64,000 nucleotides of DNA from Megaleporinus macrocephalus (taxonomy: Eukaryota > Chordata > Actinopteri > Characiformes > Anostomidae), in assembly GCA_021613375.1 (NCBI GenBank), contig CM038703.1, forward strand, positions 25,718,194 to 25,782,193. The letters run 5' to 3'. The translations under genes were made by a program, and so were the position numbers. How positions within the stretch are numbered: position 1 is the stretch's first letter; each line of letters starts with the position of its first letter. Below, one piece after another: positions 1-21,836 of the stretch. Below the pieces are notes generated by a model, which did no database searches, was not told the DNA's origin, and saw nothing but the letters and a program-made list of their open reading frames with translations.

Positions 1-7914
<7,914 letters not shown>

Positions 7915-10900
7915 GGAGACATGAATGAACACTTTCAGACATAAAAAAAACATGGTCTCACAGGCCTGTTCCTAGTTAATTGTGACTTGGATACAAACTA
8001 AAGTGTTGAGAACCATTGACTGAAAACAGAACAAATCTACACGGTCACTCATATCAGTTATCCCAACATGAATGTCTGAAGTGTCGTGCAAACAGTATAA
8101 CATCCTTACAGAAACACCGCTTCTTTGATGGTGTTGAGACACTAAGAATGGCTAATACTGACCCCTCCTGCCACTGTCAAAAATTGATAAGCACCACCCT
8201 AAACAATCAACCCTCTTCAAGGTCCTGTTCACCCACACACCCATTCACATTTCTGATATAACTTGCTGGCTTGACCATTTATAGACAGGTACCATACAAT
8301 GGATGTTGTTATTTACCTGCATCCGTAAGAGACCCTGTCATTTGGGACAAGGGGACACCGGCAATGCCTTTCAAAACAGATTAAAGAGAAAACAGAAGTG
8401 CCTGAACTAGAGGTCATTGTACTCGTTTACAATATTGAGCGCATTGAGTGAAGAAGGAGTGGGCACTCACCAAACAGATTGAGAAACGTCCTTTCTCACC
8501 CTATCAGCCTTCCCTCTTTTGTACATGCCGTTTGGGACTATAGTGGGTGTGATCCCATTAGGTGTTGGTTGCTCTTGGAAGTCACACACAGAAGATTATG
8601 GGCCACTTTTGCATATGTAAACTGCAGAATGATCCTCTCTGGTCAGCATGCAGTTCTTAAACAACACTCAGGTCCTTGCAGAGACCTTTTGTTAAACAAG
8701 CTTACCTTTGCTTTCAAAACAGGACCTCCACATACAGTCACTGCTTTCAGACCTGTTGATGTTCACATTCTAACCGCTAAGCACTGCCTTTTAATGCCCT
8801 TGGGGTCCAACAGGGGGTCCCAATCCTGTTTGGTCAGATCAGCCTCTATTAAAGGGACCACTAGACCTTTTTACCCACATGTACATACATCCCTGATGCA
8901 GAAGAGATTTTGTAGTCTGTGTGTTTCTCACTTCATTTAAGATGGACATGAACCCCTGGCTGCAACAAGGTATGGATCACATATGATGACTGCTTCTCCT
9001 TCCATCTGTCTTTTGTTTCTGTGAGCAGTTCTAATGCTGAGAAAACATTAGTGCATCAGCAAAGAGGTTGCTCTTCAAGCTGGGGATGATTGTGTCTCTT
9101 GAAAACCTAGCAGGAAAAAAAGGAAGAAAAAAAAAGTAGGGCGGTTTGAGAGCAAAAATCTCAGGCATTCTTCACGAAGACCTAACCTCGACTATATAGG
9201 TTCACTTAAAATATAGCCTCTATATTTCAGAAAGCCTTTTAAAGAACAAAAAGTGAGACTGTGCCTTTTTGTACACCATATAGGAGACTTACTACCCTAA
9301 ACCTTTGAGTACTCTCACATAGTAAAACACACACCCACAGAAGCCTTAGAAACATGACCTCAAACACTGCTATTATGCCTTTGTTTTCTATTTTTTTAGC
9401 ATAGAGGCAAATATCCTAAATTAGATCAATTATTAAAGCCCACTTGTTCTCTATGTATTGCAAATGTTAGTTATATATATTTGATACAGATGATCTATAT
9501 TCAAAACTCTGGTTTTGATAAGATTTATATTTTTAAAAAATAAGAATATATAGAGAATATACATAAGGTGACCTCAAAATATTAGTTACAGGGATCCTAC
9601 AGTGCTTTACTTAGAATGAATGAAGTGTTATTGGAGAAAAGGCAACATGACTGTAAATAATCTGAACTGAATCTTGTATTTTATGGCCTCTTGTATATTT
9701 ATGGGCCCAAAACACTCACCTACATCTACAAACATATGCCGTTGCTTACTTTTTGTCCTCTGTAAAATACTCCAGATTCTCATTTTCTCCCAGGGAGTTA
9801 AAACTGGGTTAACTCCACTCAGTGCTGATGTCAGCCTCAAGTGCTGTCTCAACAAAACCTACTCATGGGCCATTCTCAGAGCATCTACCCCTCTCCAGAG
9901 GAAATGGCACAGGACCCTCCCAACCATGGCCTTTGTTTAGACCCTGGGCAAAAACCCAGATGGGCTTTCATTCACAGGCTTGGTGTAAATATTGTTCAGA
10001 AGGTTAATGGGAATATGAGCTCGCAAAGCAGGGCATAGTGACGCTCCACTGACAATTGTTCAATTAATCGAAACACCTGTAGTCACTAAGGGGTATGTTG
10101 CAACGCCTTCCACAGTACAGTTTGAGTGGGGTGTTTGCGTTTTTTGTTTTTTTTTCCTTCCTCTCCCCCCTTTTATCCCCCCAACCCCCCTACCGCTGAC
10201 TTGCATATCTCGCACTCAACAGTCCGCACCAAAAGTGTTTATTATGCTGAGTACATACTGTGAGTAATCATCAGGCAGAACAAGTTTTGCCTACGGCTTT
10301 AGAGCCCCCCCCCCCTTATTATTATTTTTATTTGGTTTTTTTAACCTTCCTCTGCTTATTTTCTCCTCATTTAATTCCTTTTTTCAGTACAGCAGCCTTA
10401 CACCAGCTCAGTGTCTTTACACAACCTGACAACTGCCTTACTCACTCATACTTGTAAACAAAATACATACATAATTTCCTCTCCTCAGTATAAACATTGT
10501 TGTTTTTATTATTCTTATTGTTCTTGTTAATATTACCATTTATTTTTAAGTGATATTACTGTTTTTTGTTACTGGTTTTTGTTTTTTGTACCCCTTTCCT
10601 AAATATTAGCTTTACAAGATTAAAACCTTATTCCACAACCTTCTGTTCCTTTAAACTACATAATAGCATATACAGTTCTCTGGCTTTGTATCTATGCTGG
10701 TTTAATTTGTAATTATAAAAAAAAGAAACAGGTAAAGGTGAAGGGGTAACTATCATGTTATTTTTATCTTTGTTCTTTTCTTCCTTTTGTGTACATATAT
10801 TTTTCCATTTTGGGGGACTATATAAGAAAAAGACATTGTATTTCTTTGTGTATAAGGTCTCTTCCTTTTCTATTCATTTATCCATATCCCTTTCATGCAC

Positions 10901-11100
10901 ACACACTTTCTCAGTGGTTATGTAACACTCTAATGAAGAGATGAGACTTGAAATCATGAGGAAATGTGTACTCTAGTTTTTCTCTTTTTTTTTATTTCTT
11001 TCCCCCTATTGTAATTAAAACTGTAATCAGGGTTCATTAAAAACTGGTAAACGTGCATCAAAATGTCTGTTGTCATTCTCTTGCAGTTATCTACACAATT
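7915..11100 (+). other. erf 3' flank / probable 3' UTR, end not assigned
   Basis: This follows the erf stop. No other coding exon is recognisable. I saw no AATAAA in the first 3 kb, only the ATTAAA variant near 8380, 8850, 9430, 10618 and 11014, so the transcript end cannot be fixed by eye. The sequence becomes T-rich with homopolymer and C-rich patches at about 10.14-10.4 kb. Confidence 0.4.
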
Positions 11101-11105
11101 TAAAA

Positions 11106-11290
11106 AATACGGTTCTTCAGGGGTTCCTTAGTACGGAACCATGAGAACTCAAAGAACCACTGGCATGATCAAAGGGTAATCTGCATCATTCATTTCTGAC
11201 TAATGGAAGCTGTGCTGTGAATGTTTCTATGTATAGCCTTTTTGAGAAACCCTTAAAGAATATTTTTAAAGTGTTTACATGTAATAACTA
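11106..11290. repeat. Short MITE-like dispersed repeat fragment
   Basis: The block around GGTTCTTCAGGGGTTCCTTAG, with GGAACCATGAGAACTCAAAG, CACTGGCATGATCAAAGGGT and an end near AACCCTTAAAGAATATTTTT, matches the pattern of a short non-coding repeat I recognise as common in teleosts. The first and last motifs are imperfect inverted copies (ggttctt / aagaat...). The family is assigned from memory only. Confidence 0.5.
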
Positions 11291-11299
11291 GACTAAAAT

Positions 11300-14200
11300 T
11301 TAAGACTAAAATTGCCCCAAGTAGAGCAGTCATACTTTGTTAGCCAGATGCTTAGTTGTACCGTGTCCAAGTTGGCTCACATTATCTGTGTATTTTTAGC
11401 TGTACTGTGCAAAAGACCACCTTTGGCCTGTCTAGAGGACTGTTTTGAAAAATCAATTTTATTGACGTGTTAAAGCTATCACCATCAGATAACCAATATG
11501 TAAAGCTTTCATATTTGAAAGACAGGAAATTAAGCCCCTATCTCACTTCAGATCTGAAAACAAAAAATCATCAGGAATTTCTTCAATCTTTCACTCTTGG
11601 AATACACTACTTACAAATGTATAATGCGATATAGAGAAAATCTGTTAAATAAGTGTTTTCTTTTTCCTGGGACAGAAAAATAAATTACTTGTATTTTGTG
11701 GCTGCTATGACAGGAAATTAAATAAATGAAGAATGGTCTCTGACTTTTACACAGTTCTGGAAACAGACCACTTTTTTCACTTGGAACAGATGCTTCTGAA
11801 ACAGCTTTTATACTTGTGTCCAGAGAATAACCGTGATAGGTTTGTGAATCTGGCAAGCTTTTCTTTTTCAGTATAGACAATTACATGTGTTGGGATCTGA
11901 CTGAGATCATCTGTTTGTTTAGTTGGGATTTTTATTTATTTATTTATTTATTTATTCATTTTTTAAAAATTAGCCCACGTACAAATACCACATTCAAGTT
12001 GGTGTATACCTGCACCCTTACCCCTCCTTACCTTCAGGGCCGGTTAGGTCTTGAGCAGTCTTATAAATCCTGGTTATTACCAGGTGTGCAGCCAAACAAT
12101 GACTACAGTACATAAAGGTAGATATGGGGGGCTGCCTTTGTGCCTCTGTGGTTATTGGTTTAGAGTTTAATGATAGGTCTTGTGTGGAAGATTTCATTAA
12201 GGGAATACTCCTGCATTTTTTTTCAGCCTAATCTCTACCTGCTGAAACTGTAGTATATAGTTGACTACTATAGACAGTAATTTGAAGCATCTGTCTATTG
12301 ACTCCCATTCTGAGTGAGGTTACTGACTGTATTTTTAGGCAAGTTGAAATATTGATCTGTATTTCTTTTGTAAATGAACGATGACGCTGATCAACATCTT
12401 ATAAGCATAATTCTGGCGTTTATATGCATCCTAATACATAAAAAGATTTCCACCCAGCGTAGGCTCCACAAGCCAGACCACTTTTTTTTCTCTTTTGCAC
12501 CTCCTAACAGCTCTAAGCTGTGAGAACCACTATTCTGCAGCCCTTGATTACCTGCCTTAGGTGTGTCAGGAACAGGAACGGAACGGAACCAAAGTAGTGA
12601 GTCGCTAGAGGACTCAAGGACTGGCCATGTGTGGCGGCTTATTAAATGTTCAGCACAGTGTCCCGGTTCAACACAGACTACTGCTTTTAGGTCTAAATGT
12701 ATAGCTCTTCGTGGGAACCAGGGAATGATGGATATCACTGATGTGGAAGACTTCGTTATTGTTAACAAAAATAATAAATACATTACAGCTTATGTTTGAA
12801 TAAAAGCTGAAAGATTCTCGTTTGATTTCTACGCGTCAGGACTGTTTTAGCCACATTAATATAGCGTTCAATAAAATTATATGTTCGGAAAGACAGATAT
12901 TCGTCAGAATTTGAGTAGGAAACGAGACAGCAAAAACCCTCTAGCACTGAACTTCTAAACAAGCTGCTTCTGTAGGTGTAGCCCTACACGTTATGAACCA
13001 GGAAGTGTCTACCTATCGGTCAGGAAGTTCTCAGGACTTTCCTAAAAATCTTTCTCGATAGTCCCATTACTCGGTCTCAAATTGTTTGTCAAATTATAAG
13101 ACGCTGTCTTCTTCACCAAAAACTGTACTGAGTTTGTTCGGGCGGGAAACGATTTATCAAAAAATAAATAAATACATAAATAATAATAATAATGCCACTT
13201 CACCCGTTCGGACATTGTTATGAAAACAGCGCCCCCTGCTGAATCGAACTGCCACTGTTATTTGTTTGTTGCGAAGTCCTGTCTGTATCTTCATATAACG
13301 AAACACATCGGTTCCTGTTGCTCAGCGGGATTGGGAATCTTAAATGTTCTGTTGTTCTACCTTAAGGTTACCTCCGTCTCTATCTGTCGCCCACTGAAAC
13401 AATCCGCGAAAACTGCTAATGTGTAAAGAAGAAACAGCCAAACACTATGGATGTTCTGTTGACAACAGTGAGGAATGTTTGGGGAGCAGTTGCTCAATAA
13501 ACAATTTTTAAAGAGAACCACATCCAATCCCTTTACAATTTGGCATGAAAAGCAAAAGAAAATGTTTTGTTTTGTTTATTATAGTAAAAAGCCATGACAA
13601 ATAGGCAAAACTCATCTACACGTTGGCCACCATTGTCGCACTGTGACAATGCCATATGGTTGCACTGGAATCAGTCCTATGGAAAATAAAACAATCTTAT
13701 ATTTTCTCTTGATTAATGCCACATTCTAGCTTAAGCTGTAAAAGACTGAATAATATATCAGAGTTAAATGAGGCGAGAGTGGGCGAGAGAGAAAAGCCGT
13801 TCAATGTGGCAGAATTGCTTATTTTATAAATAAATAAATAGTTCTCGCTTGGTGCATACAACATCAAAAATCAATTAATGCTACCAGACATGTACACCAT
13901 ATTGGGGCCTATATTAGCAACAAAAAAAGTAGGTGAGTATGAGAAAGCTGTGTAAGTTTACCTTTGCTTTTGGTTTGTCAGTGATCACTTCCCTATTCTT
14001 TTTGACAGTTGCTCAGTTGTCAGTAGTTTGTCAGCATTTTGTAGGACAACCTCACACTGCTTTGTCATACTTTCCCAAAAGTGATTTTCTAATTCACTTA
14101 ATTTCCACACACCATCCATAGTGGATATATCTTCCCTACATTTAGCCCCTCTGTATCTTAAAGGGGTTTTAAATGAGGCCTGGTTTGTACTTAATTAGCA

Positions 14201-16225
14201 ATGCCTCATCTTGTACTGTTATGTTGGATTTGCCATCATTGGTTTCTTCTTTTAAGTGAAAAACCTGCTGGAAAAGATTGCTACAGTTAAAACTTACTAT
14301 TTTTGCTTTGTAATGGGTATTGGGGTAATGGTTACCATTAGTGACCACTAGTTTTCTGTAGGACATATCTAGATCTCATTTTAAAAAAACATTATTTGCA
14401 TTTGGAATCAGTAACATTAAAGCTCTTAAACTATTAAAATGCTTTACTCTGTGATATCAGCCCATCAGGAACCCACCGAAATGTTTAATGGTTTCTATTA
14501 ACTTTTTCAGCAGGAAAAACAGAATGGGCATCACAAAAAAGTTGCTAAACATTATCAATGTATGATATACATGCTCATGAGCAATTCATTGCATCCATTG
14601 TCATCACAAATCCAACTTTGCCCGACAAACCACAACTCCCCCCACTGCATCACAACATGACATCTAAAAAGCACGTACTGTATCCACCCATCTTCTAACA
14701 AACCATTTTCCACTTTCCACACATTCTGCATTTTGTCACTGTCGAGCTGTTTGCATTCTTCAGGGTCTATCAGTCAATCCAACCACCTCTGTAACCCCTC
14801 TCTGTCAATCAGACACTTCATGTCCAATCATACTCAGCAGGAGGGGGTCTCCTTATGCTGGAGTGACAAGGGTGCCGAGACTCATGCTGGGAAGATTTTG
14901 TTGACTCGCTCAGGGCAAGGTCAAAGGTTGAGGCTTGGGGGAGAAAGAGGAGTTATGGGCCAGCAATGGGCCGTAACAAAGGAGGCTAATTAGTGTGTGT
15001 GCAGTGGAGAGTGTGAGAGTGTCTAAGTTAGCTGAGTACATAGTTTGATTGACAGCCACCCAGTTTCCCTGTTAATTCAGCCATTGTGTGCTAACATACA
15101 TGACGTGGACTGCTGCGACCTGAGCCAAAACCCTAAATATCTTTATAAGTTCAACTTCCCCCATTTTGCATGTTTTGTTTTATTTATTTATTTATTTAGT
15201 ATTTATGTAGTTTCAATTTTATTGTTACATTCATGACAGCATCTGTACTAATATGTGATTGGTAACACATCTGATTTGGAGCTTTGTAATTTTATTTTAG
15301 ATCAAAACGATCCTAAAAAGAGGCTAATAACCTCAGCCTAGGCTGCTTTCTACCTCTGATCCAGAATCTTAGTACTTATTATTAATGTTCATTTGCTAAA
15401 GTAGCACCAATGATATCTATGTTGATTTCTGTTGATACTTATTTTTATTAGAACTAAGATGACTAAGTGAGGAAGTGTTTGTCCGCCCTCTATTGGACAT
15501 AGTAGACCATTACAACCTGTATGCACATCCATTTAAGGCCTAGTTCGCACATGTTTATATGTGCTGCTCTAGCTGCTCATTTAAGATCCATTTAGTATTC
15601 CTCTTGTTGTTGTACAGGAGGTGTTGGTCCAGCGTTCTGTATTCATCTCTTATCATACGCCGAGTTGCTTAGATGTGAAACTACATTTCAGAAATCAAGT
15701 ACAAAAGGTTGTAGAACAGATCATTTTACTAATCTAAAATAAGGGTCAATAAAGACTATATAGATAGATATAGATATAAGCTGTTTATATAAATAAATAA
15801 GTTTGTTATGGTTCAGTGCCATGGAAAAATCAGCATACGAAAAAGGATAGTCTGAGCATGTTGTTTCAGAAGAGAAATCCATTGGGAGGGTAAAACCTGC
15901 AAACTGTTTTGCTGTACTGATGATAGTCTTATGACTGAAGCATTTTCTGCTACCTTACACTTATGTGTGGGACAACTATTTTGCATGTTGTTTCCTTTAT
16001 ATGCATTTGATTATAACAACATGCAAATAGGAGACCTCTGAAGGGCAGAACCCTTTAATACTAAACTAAAATAGTGTAGAGTACGGGCTTGGTGTACATA
16101 AATGGCATGTTGTAATATTATTATAATTTTTTAATATATATTCATTGGCAGTGATCTCAACCCAATGACACTGAATTTGAATGTCATGCATGCTTTTGGT
16201 TTTATATTGTTTTTATTATTATTAT

Positions 16226-16260
<35 letters not shown>

Positions 16261-17120
16261 ATAGTAGTAGTATTATATGTATTTGACCTTTTTTTGCATA
16301 AAAAACTACTGACCTTTTAGAGCCAGGATTGCAGTCTTCTGGGTGTTGTAACACCTTTGTTCCTTTTTGTAGACTAGTCTGCTTGTTTACATGTGTGTAA
16401 GAGCCAGACCTCAGTAATTGGTTCTCATTACTGAGTGTCATGTAAGTTTGTAGCATCCTGCATTCAGCCTAATGTTCCTGGCCTTTTCGCTGTGAGGTAG
16501 AAGGCATTTTTCTTCAAACTTTTATCCTCCCTCCTCTCATGCTGTCATTGGACAAACTCTTTCTTCTTTACTACCATGTAGTATTTATCACTTTTCAACA
16601 GTGTGCTTAGCTCTTGTATATCAATAAACCAATTTTCAGGTCCTTCCTCTACTTTTATTTTCACTTTTTATCTATTTCCCTGCAAAACAAATCATCATTT
16701 TCAGCCGAAGCCCAAATTACATTATTAGATTTTCACACTTTTAGTGATAATGAGACCTCCAACTATACAGCATTGAACAACAATCAGAGATCAACTTTCA
16801 TCAATTTAATTAGCAGTAAAACCAGTTTAATTACAAGTTTCTATTTTGCTTTAGATCGAACTTCCACTGTGAGAAGACAACTGAATGCTATAAATGTGAT
16901 GTATAGCTGTCAAGAAGCAAAATAGAAGAAAACCTGTAGAGGTGCAGACCTCAACAGATCGTGAAAAGCAGACAATAAAATTAACTGAAGTTTTTTTTAC
17001 AAAATTAAAAGCAATTCTCCTAAAAAATGACTGAGGGCAAAAGGCAGACACACAAAATATTGGAAACAAACTAAATACACTTTATAATGTATTTACTTAT
17101 TAAGGCTTCCTTTAAATACA
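11300..17120. other. Gene-free interval between erf and cic
   Basis: I see no exon with conserved coding content on either strand. There are A/T-rich stretches, short TAAA/TTTA runs near 11930-11960, 13160-13190 and 15180-15200, and a (TAG)n microsatellite near 16.23 kb. A block near 12530-12600 resembles a Tc-like or SINE-like fish repeat fragment too decayed to name. Confidence 0.55.
16226..16272. repeat. (TAG)n microsatellite
   Basis: About 15 TAG/GTA units with one interruption, preceded by a short ATT run. It creates the poly-Leu/Ile antisense frame at 16202-16456, which is therefore not a gene. Confidence 0.9.
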
Positions 17121-17129
17121 CATTCTCCA

Positions 17130-17850
17130 AGCACTTTATTAGGAATGATATATCAATAATAAGCAGGGCCTCCTTTTGCTTCAAGACAACTGTAATTCTT
17201 CATGGCATGGCTTCCATATAATTCCAAATAATTCCATTATTTTGCTATTCTGTCTATCTGGTACGTTCATACTGTGAATCTTCTGTTCTGCTACAACCAC
17301 AAATAATTGGTATTAATAACCCAATGTATTTTAAGAAAACATTCCCCACAGCTTTAGTTCCTACTAGCCTGGACTGTTGACACAAGGCAGTTGGGTCCAT
17401 GGTGCTGCTCATACCAAATTCTGTCACTATCATCCTCATGCCTTGGCAGAAATTGGGATTGATCAGACTAGGCTACACTTTTAGTGAATCTGTGCCTACT
17501 GCAGCCTCAGCTTTCTGTCCTTTGCTGACAAATGTTTTACTTGATGTAGTCTTTTGCTTGAGGTGTAACGCATTCTGAGATGCTTTTATGCACACCACAA
17601 TTGTACAGAATGGTTATCTGAGTTACTGTAGCCTTTCTAAACAGTCAGGTCATTCTCTGTTAACTTTTCCATGTCCAACAATCTGATTCTAGAGACTATT
17701 GCATGTAAAAATCTCAGGAGATCAGCAGTTATAGAAAAACCAGCTGACACCAACAGTTATACCCAGTCCTAATTGCTGAAATCCCAAATTTTCCCCATTC
17801 TGATTTACCTGAAGCTGCTTTGTGAGTATAGGTGTCCTGCTATATTTTCC
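17130..17850. mobile_element. Decayed Tc1/mariner-type element, transposase relic
   Basis: Several blocks in order resemble a very common fish Tc1-like element known for its cctaataaagtggc end: CACTTTATTAGGAAT (17135 on), CAGGGCCTCCTTTTGCTTC, TTCTTCATGGCATGGCTTCC, CTGGACTGTTGACACAAGGC, GAGTTACTGTAGCCTTTCTA and ATCTCAGGAGATCAGCAGTT. Spacings are shorter than in the full element, so it carries deletions. No frame is open over any length. The assignment rests on recognition, not alignment. Confidence 0.6.
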
Positions 17851-18594
17851 TGAAGCTGTCAAATGACAGCATTGTACAAGATGTTTGCTGTGACTGGAAA
17901 TCAAACCATTCAATTGTGTCTTTGACTTTTGAAGTATGGGGGAAAATGTTTTTTTTTTTGCCAAATGTATTTTCTGTGTTGCAAGAATATTCATACCCTG
18001 CAGTCACCTTCCAACTTCATCAACTGCAGATGTCATTATTCATGAAGTTCTCACCTCCACTGGGTGTTGAGGGATTGTGACTAAAAGCAGGCGAAAAGGA
18101 GCAATGTATGCTTATGCTAGGGTGTGATGTATACACACAGATCTCTTTCTGTGATTGTGTGTGTGCACCAGTTATGTAACCTTCTATTGCATGTAATAAC
18201 TGCACACGGCATGGAGCCGAGGTGTAACATATACGCTCTGATAATCTCCAAGGCTGTCGTGAGCGATCACGCGCACGCACACAGTTTTCTTGCCACAAGC
18301 ATTTTCCATCCCTGACATATACTGTGTAGCAGCCACACAACACATATCCACCCCTCCCACACATACTCTAACGTTCATTCAAATACACGTTCAGTCAGCC
18401 TCGTATAAGCATGCAGGGCACACGACAGGAGGGTAAAAGGGCCAAAGTACCAAGTAAACTGTAGTGTAGGGTATGTATATGGGTCACACTCTGAGGTATT
18501 GAACTGTAATCCCTGCTTTAGACTAATTTACTCGCACTCACAGCCCTTCCCGTTGGGTCTCGGTGATGGCAACAAGCATAATGAGCTCGTCGTA

Positions 18595-19380
18595 GTGTGC
18601 GCTCATTGGCCCGTTTACTCCCTGTCAGTGGGCCAATCCCGAGTCGTCTCGGTGACGTTAGCGCTCTTTCCCCAGTCAGAGTGCACTGGGGGCGGGATTT
18701 ATGGCGCGCAGACGTCAGACGGCTTTCTGTGATTGGCTGGATTCGTTAAGGCAGAAGTCGGGCTGAAGCAGTCATGGGAAGTCGAGTCAGAAAGAACGTT
18801 AGCGCCTGCGCTGTTAACCTGTTTTATACACGCCCCTGTCTAGGAAGGTTTCTGGTATATGAGCAGTCTGAACATGATAATTGTCGTGACTCATTCTCTA
18901 TATTTCATGTTCGGTGTCATATTAAAGACACAGAATATCTCTCTTTAAGCCAAATATCTTTTGACAGATGAACTGGCGCTTTCCCAACAGGTGTTTGCAC
19001 ATAACCCCCTTTAGGCACTGAGCTGCAGAACATCTTTACGTGCGCCGTATTAGAAGTATCTGCACGGCGTCAGCATTCGACGTGTGCAGCCGTAGATTGG
19101 TGAATAGTGTTATTTTTCTTTATTTCGCCCTCCCACTCCCTCTCGCTTAGACGCTTCCTGCGTCGCCATTGGCTGGTACACTTTCAGGTCTGACCAGCTG
19201 TTTCTTGTTTTCCCACAAGCTCATTGGCCCGAGTGCGCTGTCTATTAGCTGGACTTTGACAGCGCGCTCCGCCTCCGCTAATGTTACTCGCCTTTTCATT
19301 GGCTACTGTAAGCTACTGTTGGCTCTGATTGGCGGAGTTGAGTAGTTGTCAAGGCTTTGGGCTTCATTCACCATTTTGCG
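18595..19380 (+). promoter_or_regulatory. cic promoter: CpG-rich, seven CCAAT boxes
   Basis: Seven CCAAT pentamers (NF-Y sites) lie in 728 bp: inverted ATTGG at 18605, 18732, 19168, 19223, 19298 and 19328, and direct CCAAT at 18633. Also present are a GC box (GGGGGCGGGA, about 18688), CRE-like TGACGT (18653) and GACGTC (18711), and a YY1-type CACCATTTTG at about 19368. CpG density rises sharply compared with the flanks. The noncoding exon ends with a strong donor at 19540|gtgagt. The transcription start is inferred to lie near 19350-19400; which boxes act is unknown. Confidence 0.7.
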
Positions 19381-19540
19381 ACTGTAGTGTAGCCTGAAAC
19401 ATAAGCGGCTATACTTTTCCTCATTCGGGCGGCTTTGCGGAAGAAAAACATTTTGTAAACCTGCCGCGAAGGTTTTGTGTTTGTGTCCATTTGTGTTTTG
19501 GTTCAGTGTCATTTGGGTCGCCATTGTAAATATACCGAAG
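19381..19540 (+). other. cic: cic noncoding exon 1 (5' UTR), start approximate
   Basis: The exon ends at tataccgaag|gtgagt. It contains no ATG in its last 100 bases and includes GGGTCGCCATTGTAAA, a second YY1-like CGCCATT. It is joined by inference to the acceptor cactgcag before 21837. The 5' border is not visible; I placed it just after the YY1 and CCAAT cluster. Confidence 0.5.
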
Positions 19541-21836
19541 GTGAGTTGAAAGCTTGCTACAAATCTTTCTTCTGCAGCACTGCAGTGATCTGCCCGTTTT
19601 GCCGTGTTAAGCTTTACGCCGATGGGTGTTTTCTGAAACAGTTGCTAGCGACTAAGCTCGATTATTATCTGTTTGCCAATGATTCTCTTATTTTAGGGCA
19701 GTGAGACAAGGGGGGGGGGGCAGTAAGCATTTCAGCAGGCACACATAGAAAGGGAGGGGTGGGGGTGCACAGTCAGCCTAAAACTTTTTTCCAGAAAATA
19801 TTCGAACGACACAACGACGACTGTTTGGATAAACTTAGACGCAACTCTTTGTGTGGCTTTCAGTACTCGCATATTGTGGGTCTGTAGCCATCATGTCGAG
19901 TCAAGGGTGGTTTTCACGTTTTTTAAACTTCGATATTTCCATAATACGGCATAACAGTGGCACACTTTCGCCCTCACACTCGGTCCTTTCTCTTACTTGC
20001 GGCCCTTGTCTCTTCCTCTTGACGTACGAGATCCATACATCGTTCAGTCTACACAAATATCTGTTGATCAGTTCATGGTGCTGGATTACCTTTACGATAA
20101 CTGCCGACCGTTGCCTCACGCAACGGTTCCGTGTACGGCGTTCAGAAACGAAATTTCATTTAGGGCTTTCTTCTGTCATTTTTCCAGCTTAAATGTACGA
20201 AAGGCTTCGTGTGATACACCTACAGATTCCGCACAGTGCTTTTGCGGACCGTGTTGGTCGTTATTTACTCGCTTTTTGAGAGAGCTAAACTGCTCTGCGG
20301 CCTTGTGTTGTGGAGAGAGGCCTGCGTCACTCGACTTCACTCTTTGTGTAGTAGGTGGTTGTAAGCGCAGAGTAGGGCACTACGGCCAATAAAAGTGCTT
20401 GACACACATACAGGCAGTCCACTACTCAGCAAAACTTTCCTCGGCCTTCCCTTTGTTTGGGCGTTCAGCAAGGCTTTCTGCCTTTTTTAATCGAAGCTAC
20501 GGTACTTAACACTTGTTTGTCTGTTGGTCTCGTTGCGTGGGAACGTTTAACGTGATTCTTGCATGCGAAGGTGTATTTGGCTTTGTAAGCTATAGCCTAC
20601 TAACTCCTGTTTGTTCTACATTATTGATTCATAGTACAAGAACGGGAGTTTGGGTGAATGGAGCATGCACTGTAATGTATGAGAAATGGCTAAAGTTACG
20701 TGTGTAAGACATTAAATTTAATGTAAATCATTTTGCAGACCAATTATCTGTGTTGATTCTATGCATGAGCAGTACTCGTATACATTACTCCATAGATTAT
20801 TCAGTATATACAAGTTCCCCTTTTACTCCTTGTTTGGTTTTTAATGTCCAGTTCTTATTAAATTACTTTATGGTAGGCTTTTATTAGTAGTGGCAGTATA
20901 CATCATATCTTTGATTTGCATGAACTGGTAACTGATGTTACAGTGCAGAGGGACATGAACAAGGTGGTTTTTGTGGTTTTCCCAACAGAAAGGGGCAGTT
21001 CAGTAACACAGCTGCACACAGGATCGTTGTGTTTAAACAGTTTGTTCAATAAGGTCAATGACATTCTGACATTATTACAGTGTCTTATTTCATTTGTAAT
21101 ATCTGTGTTGTACACTAGGTTTTCTAATGTACGATGCATTCTATATGCTACTGTTGTGTTAGTAGAGCTCAAATTCAAATCCATTTCTATGTAGTATATG
21201 CAGTTGTTGGTACTGCATACATATAATGCTGATTTTATGTATCTGTATGTTTTATGTTTGGAGAGCTGTTGTTAGCCTTTAAAAATGGTGTGTAGACTTA
21301 AATAGAGATTTATTAAGTAGTAATAAGGGATAGAGGGAGAGATAATGATGTAGCCTAAGATATAGTACTATTGTGACAGGAAGTGAGGATTGTAGGGTGG
21401 AATGTCTCAGTAAGAAATTCATAAAGGTCACTTGGGTGAACAAGTGAGCTAGAGAGAGAGCGAGAGAGATAGGGAGAGAAGACTAAAATACCAGTGAACA
21501 AGGAATTCCCCCGCCTCCTCTGTTCCAACCAAGAAACTAAAAAGAGTGTGTGACTTGTCTGGGCAAGCACTTTTCATTGTGTTTAGTTGGTCTTTGTTAT
21601 GGCATGTGGTACTCGGATTTCATTACGTTACATTAGTCTTTACAGTATATAATAATAAATGTTGTATTACATAGGAACATGTTCTAAAAACAACTGTTTG
21701 GGCTAATGAGGCATCGAATTTATGTAACCTAGGCCTAATGTATGCAATAGTATATGTGCTTCCATTACGTCTGTGAAGAATTGTTTTAGTGTTTAACCTA
21801 AAAGTTATTTGTCTTGCATTCTGTGTTTCACTGCAG
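19541..21836 (+). other. cic intron 1
   Basis: The 5' part (to about 20.5 kb) is still CpG-rich and may belong to the promoter island. It has a G8-9 run near 19710. The rest is AT-rich with no coding content. ORFs at 19851-20192 and 19997-20392 overlap each other in different frames and have no recognisable domain. Confidence 0.5.

Noticed and set aside
8016..8940. ORFs of 81 and 153 codons downstream of erf
   Set aside because: No conserved motif, located in probable 3' UTR, and no promoter or splice signals near them.
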